From assembly GCA_021371965.1 (NCBI GenBank), contig JAJFVE010000019.1, forward strand, positions 42,737-106,736: 64,000 nt of DNA. The letters run 5' to 3'. A model generated the notes under the pieces. That model did not search any database, was not told the DNA's origin, and was given only the letters and a program-made list of their open reading frames with translations. Positions within the stretch are counted from its first letter, which is position 1, and each line of letters begins with the position of its first letter. This document shows positions 1 through 8,243 of this stretch, one piece after another. Source of the DNA: Planctomycetaceae bacterium. GTDB taxonomy: Bacteria > Planctomycetota > Phycisphaerae > SM23-33. A program made the translations under genes and the position numbers.

Positions 1-1
1 C

Positions 2-160
2 TTCAAGCCCCAGATGCAGGCCTCCATCGCCAAGATCATCGGCGTGGACATCGCGGCCGTCAGCGTCAAGGCCAAGACCAACGAAGGCATGGGCCCCATC
101 GGCCGCGGCGAAGGCATCGCCGTAATGGCCGCAGTGCTGCTGACGACGGAGACGCTATAA
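2..160 (+). CDS. ispF: 2-C-methyl-D-erythritol 2,4-cyclodiphosphate synthase, C-terminal fragment
   Basis: Only the last 52 codons lie in the window; the gene starts before base 1. The translated tail contains SVKAKTNEGMGPIGRGEGIA followed by a short hydrophobic end. This is the characteristic C-terminus of IspF, the trimeric enzyme that makes the cyclic diphosphate intermediate of the MEP isoprenoid pathway. The TNEGMGPIGRGEG stretch belongs to the cytidine/Zn-site neighbourhood in the family. The stop codon TAA overlaps a TATAAT box that may serve cysS, 8 bases downstream. The identification rests on a short but very conserved segment. Confidence 0.85.
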   Translation, partial: FKPQMQASIAKIIGVDIAAVSVKAKTNEGMGPIGRGEGIAVMAAVLLTTETL

Positions 161-161
161 T
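156..161 (+). promoter_or_regulatory. Candidate leaderless -10 box for cysS
   Basis: A perfect TATAAT overlaps the ispF stop codon and lies 7 bases before the cysS ATG. Transcription starting about 7 bases after the box would begin at the ATG itself. No Shine-Dalgarno sequence is visible in the gap and no good -35 was found. Seven other genes in this window show the same arrangement. Confidence 0.45.
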
Positions 162-168
162 CCTCCCA

Positions 169-1557
169 ATGGCCCTGAAACTCTACAACACGTTGACGCG
201 CAGCAAGGATGAGTTCGTGCCGGTCGAGCCGCCGGCGGTGCGGCTGTATACGTGCGGGCCTACGGTTTACAACTTCGCCCACATCGGCAATCTGCGGACG
301 TACGTGTTTGAGGACGTGCTGCGGCGGACGCTGAGCGTTGCCGGCTTCGACGTGCGGCACGTGATGAACGTCACCGACGTGGGGCACCTCGTCAGCGACG
401 CCGACGCCGGGGCCGACAAGATGGAGCTCGGCGCCGCCCGCGAGGGCAAGAGCGTCTGGGAGATCGCCGACTTCTACTGGCAGGCGTTCCGGGCGGATTT
501 GGCGCGGCTGAACATTATCGAGCCGGTGGTCTGGTGCAAGGCGACCGATCACATCGCCGAGCAGATCGAGACCGTCAAGACGCTCGAGGAAAAGGGCTTC
601 ACTTACCTCGCCGGCGATGGGGTATATTTCGACACGTCCAAGCTGCCCGACTACGGCAAGCTCGCCCCCGACAACATCGCCGGTCTGCAGGCCGGGGCGC
701 GCGTTGAACTTGTCGAGGGCAAACGCAACCCGACCGACTTCGCCCTGTGGAAGTTCTCGCCCAAAGACCAAAAACGCCTGATGGAATGGCCCAGCCCCTG
801 GGGCGTCGGGTTCCCCGGCTGGCATATCGAGTGCTCGGCGATGGCCGTAAAGTACCTCGGCGAGCGGCTGGACATCCACTGCGGCGGTATCGACCACATC
901 GCCGTCCACCACACCAACGAGATCGCCCAGGCCGAGGCCGCCCTGGGTCACAAGTGGTGCAATTGGTGGATGCACGGCGAGTTTCTGACCTTCGGCGCCA
1001 AGATGTCCAAGTCATCCGGCGAGTTCCTGACGCTGCAGGCCCTGATCGACAAAGGCTACGACCCGCTGGCGTACCGGTTCTTCCTGCTTGGCGCCCATTA
1101 CCGCCAGCAGCTTGCCTTCACGTGGGAAGGGCTGGACGCGGCCGCCAGCGCGATCAAACGCCTCAAGCGCATCGTGCTGGACCTGCGCGCGGCCGGCGGG
1201 CAAGGCTCGCCCGTCGCTGCGCACGTCGAGGCATTCCAGGCCGCCGCGTTCGACGACCTGAACATGCCCCAGGCCCTGGCCGCCATGTGGGCGGCCGCCA
1301 AAGACACCGCCGCCCCGCCGGCCGACGTGTACGCCACACTGCTGGAGATGGACCGCGTGCTGGGGCTGGGCTTTGCCGACATGCAGGAAGACACTTCGGC
1401 GATTTCCGACGCCGAGATCGAGCGCCTGATCGCCGAGCGCACCGCCGCCCGCAAAGCCAAAGACTTCAAACGCGGCGACGAAATTCGCAAGCAGCTCGCC
1501 GACCTGGGCGTGGAGATCATGGACGGCGCCGGCGGAACCACCTGGCGGCGGGGATAG
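169..1557 (+). CDS. cysS: Cysteinyl-tRNA synthetase
   Basis: Charges tRNA-Cys with cysteine in the cytoplasm. The 462-residue length is typical. The class I signature HIGN is at residues 38-41 and KMSKS at 278-282. Zinc-site cysteines fall at C29 (TCGPTVY) and C222 (HIECSAMA), with the GGIDHIAVHHTNE segment following. The C-terminal part is the usual helical anticodon-binding region (RTAARKAKDFKRGDEIRKQL). The ATG start at 169 fits the family N-terminus (MALKLYNTL). It follows ispF by 8 bases. ispF-cysS adjacency is common in bacteria, and ruvC-ruvA-ruvB follow on the same strand. Confidence 0.97.
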   Translation: MALKLYNTLTRSKDEFVPVEPPAVRLYTCGPTVYNFAHIGNLRTYVFEDVLRRTLSVAGFDVRHVMNVTDVGHLVSDADAGADKMELGAAREGKSVWEIADFYWQAFRADLARLNIIEPVVWCKATDHIAEQIETVKTLEEKGFTYLAGDGVYFDTSKLPDYGKLAPDNIAGLQAGARVELVEGKRNPTDFALWKFSPKDQKRLMEWPSPWGVGFPGWHIECSAMAVKYLGERLDIHCGGIDHIAVHHTNEIAQAEAALGHKWCNWWMHGEFLTFGAKMSKSSGEFLTLQALIDKGYDPLAYRFFLLGAHYRQQLAFTWEGLDAAASAIKRLKRIVLDLRAAGGQGSPVAAHVEAFQAAAFDDLNMPQALAAMWAAAKDTAAPPADVYATLLEMDRVLGLGFADMQEDTSAISDAEIERLIAERTAARKAKDFKRGDEIRKQLADLGVEIMDGAGGTTWRRG

Positions 1558-1630
1558 AAGAGGGCTTCAGACTTCAGGCCTGAGGTCCCAAGCCCGGACT
1601 TGCCGCCTTGCACTCTCTGGGCATCCTGCT

Positions 1631-1636
1631 TAGCAT
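1631..1636 (+). promoter_or_regulatory. Candidate leaderless -10 box for ruvC
   Basis: TAGCAT sits 6 bases upstream of the ATG at 1643, the same spacing seen at cysS, mcsA, bioA, guaA and others. It is degenerate, so taken alone it would be weak evidence. Confidence 0.3.
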
Positions 1637-1642
1637 GTGGCC

Positions 1643-2128
1643 ATGTCTGCCGCCGCCTATCGCGTGCTGGGGATCGACCCGGGACTCAACATCACCGGGT
1701 ACGGCGTCGTCGACTTCGTTGCCGGGGGGCCGCGAATCATCGAGGCCGGGGCCATCCGCACCGTCGCCAAGGCCGACATGCCCGCCCGCATCGCGCAGAT
1801 CTACGCCGACCTCAAAGAGATCATCGCCGAGTTCCACCCCGACTGCGTGGCCGTCGAGAAACTGTATTCGCATTGCAGCCATCCGCTCACCAGCGTGCTG
1901 ATGGGCCACGCCCGCGGCGTGATTCTGCTCGCGGCCGCCCAGGCGGGCATTGCCGTGCTGAACCTGCCTGCAACCAAGGTCAAGAAGAGCCTCACCGGCA
2001 ACGGCCACGCGTCGAAGCTCCAGATGCAGCGCAGCGTCCAGAGCGTGTGCAAGCTGCCCGAGCTTCCCTCCCCTCCGGACGTCGCCGACGCGATCGCGAT
2101 CGCGCTGTGTGCGGGGTCGGAGAGGTGA
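1643..2128 (+). CDS. ruvC: Holliday junction resolvase RuvC
   Basis: Endonuclease that resolves four-way junctions in the RuvABC pathway of recombinational repair. The 161-residue product has the RNase H-like fold signatures. GIDPGLNITGYG near the N-terminus carries the first catalytic Asp, AVEKLYSHCSHP the Glu, and PDVADAIAIALCAG at the C-terminus the final Asp pair. A GTG two codons upstream (1637) is an alternative start; the ATG at 1643 is preferred because a TAGCAT box lies 6 bases before it. Followed by ruvA and ruvB on the same strand, separated by repeat-filled gaps. Confidence 0.94.
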   Translation: MSAAAYRVLGIDPGLNITGYGVVDFVAGGPRIIEAGAIRTVAKADMPARIAQIYADLKEIIAEFHPDCVAVEKLYSHCSHPLTSVLMGHARGVILLAAAQAGIAVLNLPATKVKKSLTGNGHASKLQMQRSVQSVCKLPELPSPPDVADAIAIALCAGSER

Positions 2129-2129
2129 C

Positions 2130-2402
2130 GTCCACGAATGTCACGAATGACACGAATGGGAAAAAGAAAGATCGTTGATGTCCTTGTTAGCGATCGAGCT
2201 TGCTCGATGCGGTTGTTCTCCTGACGCAAGGCAGGGAAGAAACCGCGGGGCATCCGACTTCGCTCCTCGAGCTACGCCGGACAAGAGCCCCGCCGCTAAC
2301 GTTGCCTGCACGCGTTTCTTCTCAATCCTCTTAATCTGTTTCTAATCCGGTAATCCCGCTCTCCCCGTCCCCATTCGTGTCATTCGTGACATTCGTGGAC
2401 TA
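2130..2402. repeat. Inverted repeat with perfect 31-nt arms built of 9-nt units
   Basis: The 317-base gap between ruvC and ruvA holds no credible gene. The left arm (2130-2160) contains three tandem nonamers of the form CACGAATGN. The right arm (2372-2402) is its exact reverse complement over 31 bases. The 211-base interior contains a small palindrome (ATCGAG-CTTG-CTCGAT near 2192) and a 16-nt piece (2286-2301) of the GCTAACG element also found at 4208 and 36609. A partly diverged unit run continues to about 2440, next to the ruvA start. Confidence 0.85.
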
Positions 2403-2445
2403 ATTGTTTTTGTTTCTTCCCTCGGTTCGTGTTATTCGTGTGGCC

Positions 2446-3066
2446 ATGATCGCACGCATCAGTGGACGTCTGGAGCAGGTGGCTGGCGGGGCGGCGCTGG
2501 TCGATGTCGGCGGCGGGCTGTGGTACGAGGTGCTCGTGCCGGGCTTCGACGTCGAGCGCCTGTCTCGCCGCAGCGGGCAGGATGTAGCCCTGTTCACCAT
2601 CCATTATCTCGACGGTGACCCCGCCTACGGCACGCAGACGCCGCGGCTGGTCGGGTTCCTGGCCGAGTCCGACCGGGCGTTCTTCCGCATCTTCATCACG
2701 GTCAAAGGCATCGGCATCCGCAAGGCCTTGCGGGCGCTGGTCCGCCCGCCGGCGGAGGTCGCCGCGGCGATCCAGGCCAAGGACGCCAAGATACTGTCGA
2801 TGCTACCGGAGATCGGCCCGCGCACGGCAGAACGCATCATCGCGGACCTGCACGGAAAGCTGAAAGACTTCGCCGGCGCCGAGACCCCAACCGAAGCGGC
2901 GATCCCCCAGGCCGGCGAAGAAGCCATCGCTGTGCTGGTGCAACTGGGCGAGCGCCGCATAGACGCCGCCGCCCTGGTGCAGCGCGTCCTGGCGGTCGCG
3001 CCGGATCTGCAAAAAGCCGAAGACATTATTCAGCAGGCGTACAAGCTCAAGGCGACAGGACTGTAA
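2446..3066 (+). CDS. ruvA: Holliday junction branch-migration protein RuvA
   Basis: Tetrameric four-way-junction binding protein that loads RuvB. The 206-residue product begins MIARISGRLEQVAGG, which matches the family start and fixes the initiation codon at 2446 rather than the upstream in-frame ATG at 2404, whose extra residues are repeat-derived. The N-terminal OB fold is followed by helix-hairpin-helix segments (ITVKGIGIRKALRAL and LPEIGPRTAERIIADL), then a linker and a C-terminal RuvB-binding domain ending AYKLKATGL. Confidence 0.95.
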   Translation: MIARISGRLEQVAGGAALVDVGGGLWYEVLVPGFDVERLSRRSGQDVALFTIHYLDGDPAYGTQTPRLVGFLAESDRAFFRIFITVKGIGIRKALRALVRPPAEVAAAIQAKDAKILSMLPEIGPRTAERIIADLHGKLKDFAGAETPTEAAIPQAGEEAIAVLVQLGERRIDAAALVQRVLAVAPDLQKAEDIIQQAYKLKATGL

Positions 3067-3073
3067 AAGCAGT

Positions 3074-3151
3074 AATCGGTAGCCAGTAGGCCGCAGCCCG
3101 GCAGAAAATACAACGGAGCAGTCTTAACTGGCTACTGGCTACGGGCTACCG
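3074..3151. repeat. Heptamer-type inverted repeat between ruvA and ruvB
   Basis: The right arm (3127-3153) reads as tandem 7-mers CTGGCTA, CTGGCTA, CGGGCTA, CCGGTGA. The left arm around 3077-3090 carries the inverted form, with GTAGCCAGTAG (3079-3089) exactly complementary to 3132-3142. It ends right at the ruvB start region. The same unit family recurs at 24686-24753. Confidence 0.75.
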
Positions 3152-3163
3152 GTGACTAAACCC

Positions 3164-4201
3164 ATGGCACGAGAACGCATAGTATCGGGCGAGGAACTCG
3201 GCGGCGACGACGAGCAGCTCAATCGGGCGCTGCGCCCGCAGTCGCTGGAAGAGTGCATCGGCATGAGCGACCTGCTGGAGAAGCTGCGCATCTCCATCAC
3301 CGCCTCGCGGCAGCGCAACGAACCGATGGAGCACGTGCTGCTGCACGGGCCGCCCGGGCTGGGCAAGACCACGCTGGCGTACGTCATCGCCCATGAGATG
3401 GGCAGCGCCATCAAGGTGACCTCCGGGCCGGCGCTGACCCGCGCGGGCGACCTGATTGGCATCCTGACCAACCTCGACACGCGCGACGTGCTGTTTATCG
3501 ACGAGATCCACCGCCTCGCCCCGGCCGTCGAGGAGTACATCTATCCGGCGATGGAAGACTTCAAGGTCGACTTCGTCGTCGACTCGGGCATGCACAGCCG
3601 CACGATCAATCTGCCGCTCAAGCCCTTCACGCTGATCGGCGCCACGACGCGCAGCGGCATGCTCAGCCCGCCGCTGCGGACGCGGTTCGGCATCACGCAC
3701 CACCTGGACTTCTGGAGCCCGCAGGAGCTGCTGGCCCGCGGACACATGAGCGCCAAGATGCTGGGCATCGCGTATGAAGAAGCCGCACTCGAGCTGCTCA
3801 GCGAGCGCGCCCGCGGAACCCCGCGCATCGCCAACCGCCTGCTGCGCCGCTGCCGCGACTTCGCGCAGGTCAAAGGCGACGGCCGCCTGACGGTCGCGTC
3901 GGTACAGTCGGCGCTGGAACTCGAAGGCATCGACGAATTGGGCCTGGACGACCTGGACCGCCGCTTCCTGCGGATCATCATCGACACGTACCGCGGCGGC
4001 CCGGTGGGCATTGAGGCCGTCGCCGCCACGCTCGGCGACGACACCGACACGCTGGTGGACGTGGTCGAGCCATTTCTGCTCCAGATGGGCCTGCTGGCGC
4101 GCACCCGCCGCGGACGCCTGGCGACGATCAAGGCGTACAAGCACCTGGGCGTGCAAGGCGCCCCGCCGACGGACGACTCGCCGCTGTTCGAGCAGGAGTA
4201 A
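3164..4201 (+). CDS. ruvB: Holliday junction branch-migration helicase RuvB
   Basis: AAA+ hexameric motor that drives branch migration with RuvA. The 345-residue product has Walker A (GPPGLGKTTLA), Walker B (LFIDEIHRL), the RuvB beta-hairpin region (EDFKVDFVVDSG), sensor 1 (GATTRSGMLS), the arginine finger region PPLRTRFGI, and a C-terminal winged-helix domain (GPVGIEAVAATLGDD). An upstream in-frame GTG at 3152 lies in the repeat arm, so the ATG at 3164 is preferred. It closes a C-A-B ordered ruv cluster. Confidence 0.96.
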   Translation: MARERIVSGEELGGDDEQLNRALRPQSLEECIGMSDLLEKLRISITASRQRNEPMEHVLLHGPPGLGKTTLAYVIAHEMGSAIKVTSGPALTRAGDLIGILTNLDTRDVLFIDEIHRLAPAVEEYIYPAMEDFKVDFVVDSGMHSRTINLPLKPFTLIGATTRSGMLSPPLRTRFGITHHLDFWSPQELLARGHMSAKMLGIAYEEAALELLSERARGTPRIANRLLRRCRDFAQVKGDGRLTVASVQSALELEGIDELGLDDLDRRFLRIIIDTYRGGPVGIEAVAATLGDDTDTLVDVVEPFLLQMGLLARTRRGRLATIKAYKHLGVQGAPPTDDSPLFEQE

Positions 4202-4207
4202 TCCATA

Positions 4208-4234
4208 CGCGCGAGGCAAGCCCCACCGCTAACG
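4208..4234. repeat. 27-nt dispersed element (GCTAACG type)
   Basis: These 27 bases are the reverse complement of 36609-36635 with one mismatch, and 16 bases of the core recur at 2286-2301. The element fills the 27-base gap between the convergent ruvB and beta-helix genes and overlaps the latter's stop codon. Confidence 0.7.
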
Positions 4235-5743
4235 CGGCGCGCCGCCCACACTCTCGACAGCCTCTTTGCCCAAACGCTCCTGGAGTTGCGCCCGGTACAA
4301 GCTTCGCGGTTCGACGGGGCGGCCGGGCGACTCGATGTGGCCTTTGCCGCTCATCTTTGGCGTGATGCACCCGATGGCAAAGTTCTGCGACGTTGGCGGC
4401 TTCTGGCAATCCAGGCTCGTGGCCGTGCAGTTCCAGAAGACCATCACCGACCCGGCCCAGCCATGGCCGGTGCCGCTGCGCCCTCGGTTCTGCACGTTCA
4501 GCGGGCCGCACGTCACGTTGTCGTAAAGCGTGCCGGCAGACCAGCGATGGTGCGGTCCGCTGTCGGCGTGAGCCTTCTCGGCCTTGCAATCGACAAAGGC
4601 GTTCGGCCCGGGCACGCGGGCGTGCATGACGAAATCGTGCCGGCCGTTGCGGGCGTAGCATCGCTGCACCAGCGCAAGCTGCCCCGCCAGGGCGAACGAG
4701 TACCGCCGCCCGCCGGTGATCTTCGAGATCGGGTCCAGGCACTGGCAGTCCTGCACCGTCACGCGACTGGCCGTCGCGCTTGCGTTGACGCAGCTATAGG
4801 CGAAATGCACTGCCGTCACGTTGCGAACCCACGCGTCCTGCACCGCACCGATATGCACCATGTCCCAGGCGTGCTTCTCGTCGGTCTCGCCGCTGTACTG
4901 CGACTGCCCGCGAAGGTTCTCAACGCCAACGTGGCGAAGGCGGCCGGGCCATTGGTACTTGTACACCTCGCCGCCGCCCCACTGCCGCTCGATGGCGCAT
5001 GCGATCGGGGCGTCGATGGTCACCTTGTTGCCCTCGATCTTCGTGACCACGCGCTGGAACGAGAGCGTCAGCGGCTGCCAGTTCTTCACCGGATCGTCCG
5101 GGCCGCGGTTGAGCTTGTCGGCCCCGAGGGTATGAATCCACTCCTGGTTGCCGTGGCGGGCGACGATCACTTCGTCGCCGACGGCCAGGCCTTGGGTTGA
5201 GTCCAGGCTGAAGCTGTGTGCGCCGACGCTCACGTAATCGTCGACGATTGCATGGCGCGTTCCCTTCACTTCCTCAGCTTTGCCGCTGCCGCCAACGGCG
5301 ATGAGCGTGTGCTTCCTCTTGGCCGCAGCGACCAGGACAGTGCCCTTATCGCCGTCGCCCTCGCCGCGCAGCACCACCCCGCTTGAGCGAATGTAGATCG
5401 TGTCGCCGACTTCATAGATGCCTTTCGTGAGCAGCACCGCCCCGCGCAGTCCTGCGGCATCGGCAGGCAGGGCGGAGACCTTGTCGATGGCGTCCTGGAT
5501 GCGCTGCCGCTGATCGCCCGCCTGCGGCGCAAGTGTCTCGCGCACGGGCGCCTCGGGCAGTTTCACGCCGCCGCCCATGTATCCGCAGTTGGAGAAATCG
5601 GGAATGCAGTCGCCTTTGTCGCTGTAGGGCGCATAGACGAGCTTGCCATCGGCGCCGACCTTGACGAGTTTGCTCTCGCCCGCGCTGACGATCTGCGCCA
5701 GCAGGATCACCGCGATAGTCCCGGGAATACCTGCGCGCGTCAT
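4229..5743 (-). CDS. Secreted right-handed beta-helix (pectate-lyase-like) protein
   Basis: 504-residue product with an N-terminal signal peptide (hydrophobic stretch TIAVILLAQIVSAG). The body has the rhythm of a parallel beta-helix protein: an N-terminal cap with DNTIYIRSSGVVLRG-like residues (GDTIYIRSSGVVLRGEGDGD), then successive rungs with VTVQDCQCLDP, NAFVDCKAEKAH and YDNVTCGPLNVQNRG. Such folds are found in pectate lyases and other carbohydrate-active enzymes; the substrate cannot be read here. The ATG at 5743 is chosen over a GTG at 5752 because GAGGTG lies 6 bases upstream. It stands alone on the minus strand. Confidence 0.75.
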   Translation of the reverse strand: MTRAGIPGTIAVILLAQIVSAGESKLVKVGADGKLVYAPYSDKGDCIPDFSNCGYMGGGVKLPEAPVRETLAPQAGDQRQRIQDAIDKVSALPADAAGLRGAVLLTKGIYEVGDTIYIRSSGVVLRGEGDGDKGTVLVAAAKRKHTLIAVGGSGKAEEVKGTRHAIVDDYVSVGAHSFSLDSTQGLAVGDEVIVARHGNQEWIHTLGADKLNRGPDDPVKNWQPLTLSFQRVVTKIEGNKVTIDAPIACAIERQWGGGEVYKYQWPGRLRHVGVENLRGQSQYSGETDEKHAWDMVHIGAVQDAWVRNVTAVHFAYSCVNASATASRVTVQDCQCLDPISKITGGRRYSFALAGQLALVQRCYARNGRHDFVMHARVPGPNAFVDCKAEKAHADSGPHHRWSAGTLYDNVTCGPLNVQNRGRSGTGHGWAGSVMVFWNCTATSLDCQKPPTSQNFAIGCITPKMSGKGHIESPGRPVEPRSLYRAQLQERLGKEAVESVGGAPR

Positions 5744-5788
5744 CTGCAGCACCTCATCGCCGCTTGCGGCGTAGCGTCTTTACGGATG

Positions 5789-5986
5789 TTACAGATTCCA
5801 CGCCTTGGCGAACGCCTTGAAGCTGCGATCAAAGGTCTTCTCCACTTCCGGCGGGAAGCAGCACCCGGGAAGCTGCTTGTTCTTGAGGTGGTACGCCAGG
5901 CAGTCGCAGCAGACGCCCCGGCGGTCGCAGGCGTCGTAACTGCACGTGCATCGATCGGTGCTATTGCTTTGCTTCTTGCACTCCAT
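5789..5986 (-). CDS. Small cysteine-rich protein, DUF6485-like
   Basis: 65-residue protein with nine cysteines in the order CK, CTC, C, CC-DC and GCC, embedded in a conserved-looking core (CDRRGVCCDCLAYHLKNKQL, then PGCCFPPEVEKTFDRS). This pattern resembles the small family named DUF6485. The cysteines could bind Zn or an Fe-S cluster; the function is unknown. It lies 11 bases downstream of the double thioredoxin-fold gene on the same strand, so the two are probably co-transcribed. An AAGGA Shine-Dalgarno precedes the ATG. Confidence 0.7.
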   Translation of the reverse strand: MECKKQSNSTDRCTCSYDACDRRGVCCDCLAYHLKNKQLPGCCFPPEVEKTFDRSFKAFAKAWNL

Positions 5987-5997
5987 GGGCGGTTCCT

Positions 5998-8169
5998 TTA
6001 TTCAAACAGTTCCGGTCTTCCATCGAGTTTCTTCTCCAGCATATCGGCCGCCCGCAGCGTGAAATTCGCCTCGGGACAATCGGCCTTCATCTTGTCGAGG
6101 CGTTTTTTGATGTCGGCAGAGCGGCGGCCGTAGCGCCGGTCCCAGTCTTCCGACTCCTGTCCGCCGGCCGGTCGCGCGGGCAGCGACTCGATATCGCGTG
6201 CCAGCACGAGGAAGGCCGCCTCGGCCTTGCGCTCTCGCTGGAAGTCTGCGTTTGCGTTGAGCTTCTTGAGGATCTGCTGCGCGTCGTCGGCGATTTCCGT
6301 GCCGTCATACGTGCGAATGATGCGGTTGACCATGTTCAACGTCTCGGCGGGCGCCCGCATGGGGTTCGCGCCTGCGCGTTGCAGCAGCCATCCGCCGTAG
6401 GCCTCCAACTGCGGCAAGAGCTTGCGCGCCTCGACGCCGACAGGCCCGCTCTGGTCTCGCGTCTTGCGCGCCACGTTCAGGGCGTCGCCGAGACGGTCGC
6501 GTTTGATGCGCGACACAACGGCCACGCTGTTGGGGTACGTCGCGCCGTCGAGCATGGGAAACTCCGGGCGGGCCTTGAGGCACTCGACGACCTTGGCGAG
6601 CATCTTGTCGTCCGGGGCGCCCTGCCAGGCGGCCTTGCCCTGGTGATTGTAGACCACCGCATAAGGAAGACCCTTGACCGGAATGGCGCCCTTGGTCTTC
6701 GCCGCCAGAATGACCGTGGAAGGAAAGTCGCATCGTCGCGCCGCGTCGACAGCCGCCTGGCGGGGTCCGCTCGTCGCCACCGCCACGCTGACCAGGCCGC
6801 TGCGACGGTACGTCTTGGCGACGCGGGACAGTTCGTTGAGCGTCCGCATCGCCGGCGCATCATCATGTTTGTAGAAGACCAGCATGACGACCTGGCCGAT
6901 CAAATCGTCGGCCGTCAGTTCCGGACCCACCCAGACTTCCGTAAATGACATGGCTGCCAGTGGCGACTGGGCCCATGGCAGCGGCGGATACTCTCTCGTC
7001 GCAACGGCGGCAAGACTGTCGCCGCTCTTGTCGCCGGGAATTTTCAGATCATTGCCCGGCAATTTGAGTTCGTCCAGCGACGAGGTGGAAGACTTTCCCT
7101 CGACCAGTTGTTTGGCCTTGCGCGTCAGGGGGCTGGAGGGATGGTCGGTCTCCATTTTGGCCACTTCTTTAGTTAACTGGTCCAGCAGCTTGGCGTATTT
7201 CTTGTCCCATGCCTCGCGCTCCGGCCCGCCGCTGGGGCGAGGCGGGCTGGACTCGATCAGCCGCTGGATGTTGCGAAACACGGGCTCGGCTTTGCGATTG
7301 GCCTGATAGACAGGGTCGTCGGCCAGATCGGCCACTCGTTTCCGGGCGTGCTCGCCAGCGGCGCTGCCGGCGTAGAGCTTCGCCAGGCGAGTGTAAAGTT
7401 CCAGGGCCTGTGCGGGCGAGTCTTCCGTGGCCTTGGACGCCTGAGTCTGCAGATATCCGGCGTAGGCCGTCAGCCGCGCATACAGCCGCGTGGCCTGGGC
7501 GGCGACCTTCTTCGCGGCCTCGGCGCCGGTGGCGTCTTTCCACTTCTGGCAGTCGGCCATCGCCTCGCCGAGCTTGTCGCGGCGGATCTTGGCGACGATG
7601 GGCCCGAGCAAGTCGTAGTTGACGTCCAGCACGGGATGGCCGGGGTTCTCGCGCACCAGCTTGGTCAGCAGCGGCACGAGAGTCTTGTTGATGGTCTGGG
7701 GATCGGGGAATCCCTGCCAGGCGAGGGTTCCGTTGTAGTCGTAGACGGCCATGTGCGGCGCGACCTGAATGTCGAGGTTGAACCGCTCGCCCGCCACGAC
7801 CGTCAGGCGGCGGTTCTTGGATGCAGATTCCTGGGCGGCCTTGGCCCGATCATCGGCGTTGCCAAGATACCCCGCCACCCCCACCAGGCCCCCGCGCTGA
7901 AAGAGCCCCACCAGAGCATCGGCGTCGGAAAGGGCTTTCTGCCCCGTGCGGTCGTTGGTCTTCCAGAACACCACCAGGACAGGTTTGCCCCACAGCGCGG
8001 TTTCGTCCAGCGGATCGCCCGCGTAGACGTTCTTGAGATCGACCTTGCTCAACGGCGAGGTGGGCCACCATGGGCCTTGCTGGGCCGCTGCCGGCGCCGC
8101 AGCGGCCGCGAGAAGCATCCCGACAGCCAGGGCTGCCAAACTGTTCTTCCCACATCTGGCGTGACGCAT
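5998..8169 (-). CDS. Secreted protein with two redox-inactive thioredoxin-like domains
   Basis: 723 residues from the ATG at 8169, which starts a clear signal peptide (LAALAVGMLLAAAAAPAAAQ). Two thioredoxin/AhpC-like domains follow, at about residues 30-190 and 400-540. Each has the fold's beta1-alpha1 opening (GKPVLVVFWKTNDRTG; GQVVMLVFYKHDDAP) and a cis-Pro-like segment (APHMAVYDYNG; GLPYAVVYNHQG), and each is followed by a helical, TPR-like stretch with RIKRDRLGDAL-type repeats. The position where CxxC would lie has no cysteine in either domain, so disulfide chemistry is not expected. The family is not recognised; a protein-binding role is guesswork. An in-frame upstream start at 8220 is possible but would disturb the signal peptide. 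Confidence 0.7.
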   Translation of the reverse strand: MRHARCGKNSLAALAVGMLLAAAAAPAAAQQGPWWPTSPLSKVDLKNVYAGDPLDETALWGKPVLVVFWKTNDRTGQKALSDADALVGLFQRGGLVGVAGYLGNADDRAKAAQESASKNRRLTVVAGERFNLDIQVAPHMAVYDYNGTLAWQGFPDPQTINKTLVPLLTKLVRENPGHPVLDVNYDLLGPIVAKIRRDKLGEAMADCQKWKDATGAEAAKKVAAQATRLYARLTAYAGYLQTQASKATEDSPAQALELYTRLAKLYAGSAAGEHARKRVADLADDPVYQANRKAEPVFRNIQRLIESSPPRPSGGPEREAWDKKYAKLLDQLTKEVAKMETDHPSSPLTRKAKQLVEGKSSTSSLDELKLPGNDLKIPGDKSGDSLAAVATREYPPLPWAQSPLAAMSFTEVWVGPELTADDLIGQVVMLVFYKHDDAPAMRTLNELSRVAKTYRRSGLVSVAVATSGPRQAAVDAARRCDFPSTVILAAKTKGAIPVKGLPYAVVYNHQGKAAWQGAPDDKMLAKVVECLKARPEFPMLDGATYPNSVAVVSRIKRDRLGDALNVARKTRDQSGPVGVEARKLLPQLEAYGGWLLQRAGANPMRAPAETLNMVNRIIRTYDGTEIADDAQQILKKLNANADFQRERKAEAAFLVLARDIESLPARPAGGQESEDWDRRYGRRSADIKKRLDKMKADCPEANFTLRAADMLEKKLDGRPELFE

Positions 8170-8243
8170 GGAGTTATCATACCATTGCGATGATGGCCTG
8201 CCAAGGTTGTCGCCGGACAAGTGGAATGCACTCAGTCATGGTG

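Noticed and set aside
2130..2402. Insertion sequence or MITE with terminal inverted repeats
   Set aside because: The arms are made of tandem 9-mers, there is no transposase, and no target-site duplication flanks the element. The same architecture with unrelated sequences at other loci argues against one transposon family.
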